In this document: piece by piece, positions 34,207 through 37,721 of the stretch
Position numbering within the stretch: the stretch's first letter is position 1
Layout of the letters: every line of letters begins with the position of its first letter
Source: Deltaproteobacteria bacterium
GTDB taxonomy: Bacteria; Desulfobacterota; Desulfobacteria; Desulfobacterales; JAFDMD01
Assembly: GCA_019306065.1 (NCBI GenBank)
Contig: JAFDMF010000018.1
Span: 1-37,721, forward strand
Length of the DNA: 37,721 nt
Reading direction: 5' to 3'
Program-made: the position numbers and the translations under genes
The notes under the pieces: generated by a model
Told to the model about the DNA's origin: nothing
Seen by the model: only the letters and a program-made list of their open reading frames with translations
Database searches by the model: none

Positions 34207-37200
34207 CTATAAGCCGCCGCTTTGGTTTTCAACCGAAATAATTACTTCGTCTTTTACGGATGAAATTCTTTTTAATATTATATCCAAATAATCGTCTCCT
34301 ATTCTTCTTTGCAAATTTTTTATATTTTGTATTAATTTGTTATAACCGTCTTTATCTTCGGATAAAATAAGCTCTCTTAATTTGTATTCGGATAAGGTTT
34401 TATACTCTTTTATATCCGTTAACAATGTATTTACAAAGGCTGCCAAAAAAGCGTCTAATTTATCTCGCTTATATTTAAGAACAGATTGTAAGCTATCTAT
34501 AGCCTTGTTTTCCAAAGTAATATCCGATTTAAAAAATTGATATTTATGCTCGTAGGCTTTTATTTTTCGGTAAGCTTTCCAAAATGTTTCCGAAAGATTA
34601 ACTCTTTTTGTTTGATAATCTGCCCTTACCGAATTTAAAAAATCCTTAAACGGAATTTCTTTTATATTATATTTATTATTTTCGTATTCCGCTTTAAGGG
34701 TAAATAGGGCAAGCCCTTTTTTTCTTAAAACAAAAATATTGTTTTGTTGAAAGTTTTTTGCCGTTTTTATTCTTGTAGAAAGTTTTTTTATTCTTTCTAT
34801 TGTTTCGGGATGCTCTGTTTTTATTTTTTGGTATTCGTTTCGCGCAATCGTAAGCAAGCTTATATCTTTTTGGCTGTCCGTATTTAAATTGATTTTTTTA
34901 AACAGTCCGCTTGCCGAAGGTATTTCGTCCGTTGCAAATATTTTAACGTCTTCTCCCAGCGCATTGTGGATTAAAAACATTTTTTGCGAGGCTATTTCTC
35001 TGCTTTTTACAAAGTCCGCGCCTTGTTCCGTAGGAAAAAAATTATATATGTATAATTTATCAAACACTTTTGCTCCTATGCGGTTTATTCTGCCCAAGCG
35101 CTGTATTACTCCGGTAGGGTTCCAAGGAATATCGTAATTTATTATAAGCCCTGCTCTGTTTAAATTAAAACCTTCGGAAAGTTTATCGGTTGTTATTAAA
35201 ATATCGTAATCGTTTTTTTGTTCCAAACATCTTGCGTTAAAGTTTTGTTCCAAATCCGCCGCAAATTTTTTGGCAATGTTTCCGCCGGAACATATTAAGG
35301 CGCGGTTATTAAGTTTTTGGGTAAAATAATCTTTAAGATGTAAAACCGTATCTGCATATTCGGTATATATTATTATTTTTCGTTTCGGATTATCTTTTTT
35401 ATTTAAAACTTTTTCTACCGTTTCAAATACTGTTTTTCGTTTTGGGTCCGAGTTTACAAGATTTAAGCTTGTTATACTGTTTTTAAGCTTTTCAAACAGG
35501 GCTATGTCTTTATCTATATCTGTCAGAAATTTTGCTTTGTATTGAAAAGCGTCTATGTTGTATATTTTGGTATGTTTGGGCGATTTTTTTGTTTTTGCCT
35601 TTTTATTAAATTCATTTAATGCGTTTTCTATTGCCGCAGCCGTAAAATCTTCTTCGTTTTCGGCTTGATTGTAAGCCGAATTTATAATTTGTCTGTCTAA
35701 AATATATTTGCCGGAACTTGTTATAAAAGATTTTACTATTTTATGTATTTTTAAAAAGCGTTCTATGCTTTTGTCAAAGGCTCCGAAGGAGCTTTCAAAC
35801 CTCTTTATTAAAAGTCTGCGCATAAAATCGAAAAGGTTTTTCTGTTGTATATAAACTCTGTTTGTTTCTCTGTTTTTTATGCTGATTTGTTCGGTTTCGT
35901 ATTCAAACGGACGATATATTGCTCCTTTAAAGTCTCCGTCTTCTCCGAAATAACGGTAAATTATTTCATCGTAAAAAGCGGATTGCTCTTTTGTAAGTTG
36001 ATAAAACAGCTCTTTTGGGTTTTCGGTTTCGGATAGATTGTTAATCTCTTTTTTATATTCAAAGTCTGTTGTAAGGTCTATTCTGTTTCTTCTTATAACA
36101 ACCCGCTCGATTGTTTCTTTTATATCTTCCGCTATGGACATAAGCTTATTTTTTACAAGTTTAATATCAATCGGCGGCTCGGCTTTTACAAACTTTTTAT
36201 AATGTTGCAGCGCTTTTTCTATTTTCAACGGGTCTTTGGAATTATAATTTTTTAAGATATAGGACATGATTTTAAATTTGTGATTATAAGAAGCAAACCG
36301 ATCTTTGATGTTGTTTTCTATGGTTATGCCGGAGCGTCCGGGTATGATAAACAGTTTTAATAAAGAATATATGTCTGCAGGCGAATTGTTAAACGGAGTC
36401 GCCGTAAGCAGTATTAATATTTTGTTGCGAACTATGTCTTCCAATGCAGAGTAATGCGCCGTGTCTTGATTTCTAAATCTGTGGGCTTCGTCTAATATTA
36501 TTATATCGTAGTCAAAATTCTTTTTTTGTATAGATTCGGATAAGGCTTCTATGTTTCCGACGCTTTCTATATCCCAGTTATCAAGGGCAAATTTGTTTTT
36601 GTATTCATGCCAGCCCGTACCTTTTTTTTTATCTCCCATAAGCCCGGGCGGACATATTATCAAACCTTTTTTGCCAAGCTGTTTTGCTATTAAAGATGCT
36701 ATAACCGATTTGCCTAACCCTACAACGTCTGCAATTATTACTCCGTTATAATTATCTATTATGCTTAAAGCCTGATTAACCGCATCTAATTGATAGGCGT
36801 ATTTGTTAAATTCGGCTTTTTCAAGCATTCTTTCCAAAGCGGGATCAAGCTTTTTGATTTTATGAAGCTCGATATAGGTTTTTAATATGTAAGCGTAAGC
36901 TTCGTAAGGAGTAACCGCCGCGGTTTGAATTTGATTTTGTAAAACGTCTGTTATTATCTTTTTTTGACTTTCATCTTGGGTAATGGGAACGGCATTTTCC
37001 CATAAATTATCAAAATAAGCCTCCGCTTCTTGAAAGCCGTAATCGGATATCTCTACGTTAAATTCCTCTTGTTTGCTAATGCCGGCTTTTGTAAAATTAC
37101 TGCTTCCGGTAATAAATTGCCCTTTTTTATCTAAATTTTCTCTATATTCCGGCGTATATTGAAACAGGTAAAGCTTTGCATGATTTGGGTTTAAGGTTTT

Positions 37201-37581
37201 TTTTATTATTAATCTGCCTTGTTCAAGCATTCGGATAAAAAGACCTATGCGGTTATAAAACTTATCATTATCCGTTTCCTCGCTGTTAAGCCCGCATTTA
37301 ACCGAACTTATAAAAGAATTAAAATAATCTTGGCGGCTCATTGCGGTATTTTTGTTTTCTATTTCTACTATCTGACCGATTATGTCGGAAACATTGAGCC
37401 CTACCAAAACCTTAAGTATTATTTTGTCATTTTTTCGTAAGCTTTCGTATAACTTGCCCCAGCCGGAGAAATAAAAAAAACCGACTAAAAACTTAAGCTC
37501 CGCGCTTATACTTATTAATTTTTTAAGACGGTTGTTTAAAGATGTTTTTTTATCTGCGTTTGTTATAAATGCGTTTTCCAT
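34207..37581 (-). CDS. PLD nuclease-like domain fused to SNF2-type helicase
   Basis: 1124 residues. An N-terminal phospholipase D-like domain carries NHAKLYLF (HxK at 134-136) and GSSNFT (159-164), one HKD half-site, so catalysis would need dimerisation. A superfamily 2 helicase follows: motif I DVVGLGKS at 285-292, motif II DEAH at 364-367, motif III LTATPFNN near 392-399, and motif VI IQRLGRINRIG near 825. The C-terminal ~270 residues are helical and unassigned. This architecture occurs in stand-alone helicases linked to restriction or phage defence; the role here is inferred. GAGGT eight bases before ATG 37581 supports the start. No methyltransferase or other defence gene lies within the window; tolC follows. 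Confidence 0.85.
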   Translation of the reverse strand: MENAFITNADKKTSLNNRLKKLISISAELKFLVGFFYFSGWGKLYESLRKNDKIILKVLVGLNVSDIIGQIVEIENKNTAMSRQDYFNSFISSVKCGLNSEETDNDKFYNRIGLFIRMLEQGRLIIKKTLNPNHAKLYLFQYTPEYRENLDKKGQFITGSSNFTKAGISKQEEFNVEISDYGFQEAEAYFDNLWENAVPITQDESQKKIITDVLQNQIQTAAVTPYEAYAYILKTYIELHKIKKLDPALERMLEKAEFNKYAYQLDAVNQALSIIDNYNGVIIADVVGLGKSVIASLIAKQLGKKGLIICPPGLMGDKKKGTGWHEYKNKFALDNWDIESVGNIEALSESIQKKNFDYDIIILDEAHRFRNQDTAHYSALEDIVRNKILILLTATPFNNSPADIYSLLKLFIIPGRSGITIENNIKDRFASYNHKFKIMSYILKNYNSKDPLKIEKALQHYKKFVKAEPPIDIKLVKNKLMSIAEDIKETIERVVIRRNRIDLTTDFEYKKEINNLSETENPKELFYQLTKEQSAFYDEIIYRYFGEDGDFKGAIYRPFEYETEQISIKNRETNRVYIQQKNLFDFMRRLLIKRFESSFGAFDKSIERFLKIHKIVKSFITSSGKYILDRQIINSAYNQAENEEDFTAAAIENALNEFNKKAKTKKSPKHTKIYNIDAFQYKAKFLTDIDKDIALFEKLKNSITSLNLVNSDPKRKTVFETVEKVLNKKDNPKRKIIIYTEYADTVLHLKDYFTQKLNNRALICSGGNIAKKFAADLEQNFNARCLEQKNDYDILITTDKLSEGFNLNRAGLIINYDIPWNPTGVIQRLGRINRIGAKVFDKLYIYNFFPTEQGADFVKSREIASQKMFLIHNALGEDVKIFATDEIPSASGLFKKINLNTDSQKDISLLTIARNEYQKIKTEHPETIERIKKLSTRIKTAKNFQQNNIFVLRKKGLALFTLKAEYENNKYNIKEIPFKDFLNSVRADYQTKRVNLSETFWKAYRKIKAYEHKYQFFKSDITLENKAIDSLQSVLKYKRDKLDAFLAAFVNTLLTDIKEYKTLSEYKLRELILSEDKDGYNKLIQNIKNLQRRIGDDYLDIILKRISSVKDEVIISVENQSGGL

Positions 37582-37721
37582 TATATATTACCTCGCTTTT
37601 TTTTAAAGATACAAAGGGAAGAGAGATACAGAGGAGGAGAGGAGGTTTTTAATTTTTTAATCGTAAAATATAAAATCGAATATTTTAAGCTTATAATATT
37701 ATTTTTAAGCTTTGTCTTGAC
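37582..37721 (-). promoter_or_regulatory. Upstream region of the PLD-helicase
   Basis: Read on the minus strand, this segment has an AAGCTT-ended hairpin (37687-37712), a pyrimidine-rich run, CTCTGTATCTCTC, TTTGTATCTTTAAAA (37601-37615) and the GAGGT ribosome site. The TTTGTATCTT motif matches those before feoB, livG, livK and the kinase. No promoter can be assigned firmly. Confidence 0.35.

Noticed and set aside
1-37721. CRISPR array or tandem repeat array
   Set aside because: The repeats seen are dispersed palindromes; nowhere do regularly spaced direct repeats occur.

Overview
This is an AT-rich window (by eye roughly one third G+C) from a Gram-negative, probably anaerobic bacterium. The gene set and order suggest a low-GC member of the Desulfobacterota (former Deltaproteobacteria): mfd followed by SurA-type chaperones, an ftsX-envC-ctpA-YibQ block, a CcsB-type cytochrome c maturation protein, a sodium-pumping decarboxylase beta/gamma pair, feoB, and a Liv branched-chain amino acid transporter. 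The taxonomic placement is inference; there is no rRNA or marker gene in the window.

Layout. (1) 1-4013, minus strand: a tight operon XRE regulator > PhcB-like methyltransferase > radical SAM enzyme > multi-TM histidine kinase (cut by the window edge). It resembles the Ralstonia Phc quorum-sensing pair (fatty acid methyl ester synthase plus membrane kinase) with two extra genes. (2) 4014-5033: an accessory gap with a 194-bp element bounded by 28-bp inverted repeats and a frameshifted autotransporter relic. (3) 5048-11829, minus: mfd > SurA-N lipoprotein > SurA > mgtE. (4) 11867-13229: a 19-bp inverted-repeat element, tRNA-Thr(CGT), and a ParA remnant without its Walker A region plus a small partner gene. 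(5) 13226-17609, minus: lipoprotein, OadG-like, OadB, CcsB, PlsC. (6) 17610-19208: intergenic repeats, a frameshifted gene of unknown function and a DUF4258-like relic. (7) 19209-24370: a PfkB-family sugar/nucleoside kinase on the plus strand, converging on ftsX > envC > ctpA > YibQ-type deacetylase. (8) tRNA-Pro(CGG), then feoB. (9) 27070-32550: a repeat-rich gap, then livG, livK, livH, livM and a broken livF, all on the plus strand. (10) 32690-37581, minus: a PLD-SNF2 helicase fusion upstream of a TolC-family outer-membrane protein.

Two things stand out. The first is the Phc-like signalling operon, in which a radical SAM enzyme sits between the putative signal synthase and the sensor. The second is how much of the window is decaying or repeat-laden: five broken genes and several families of short palindromic repeats. 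One repeat family carries a shared TTTGTATCTTAATT-like tail that precedes several genes. The PLD-helicase is a plausible anti-phage or nucleic-acid-processing protein, but nothing beside it in the window completes a known defence system.
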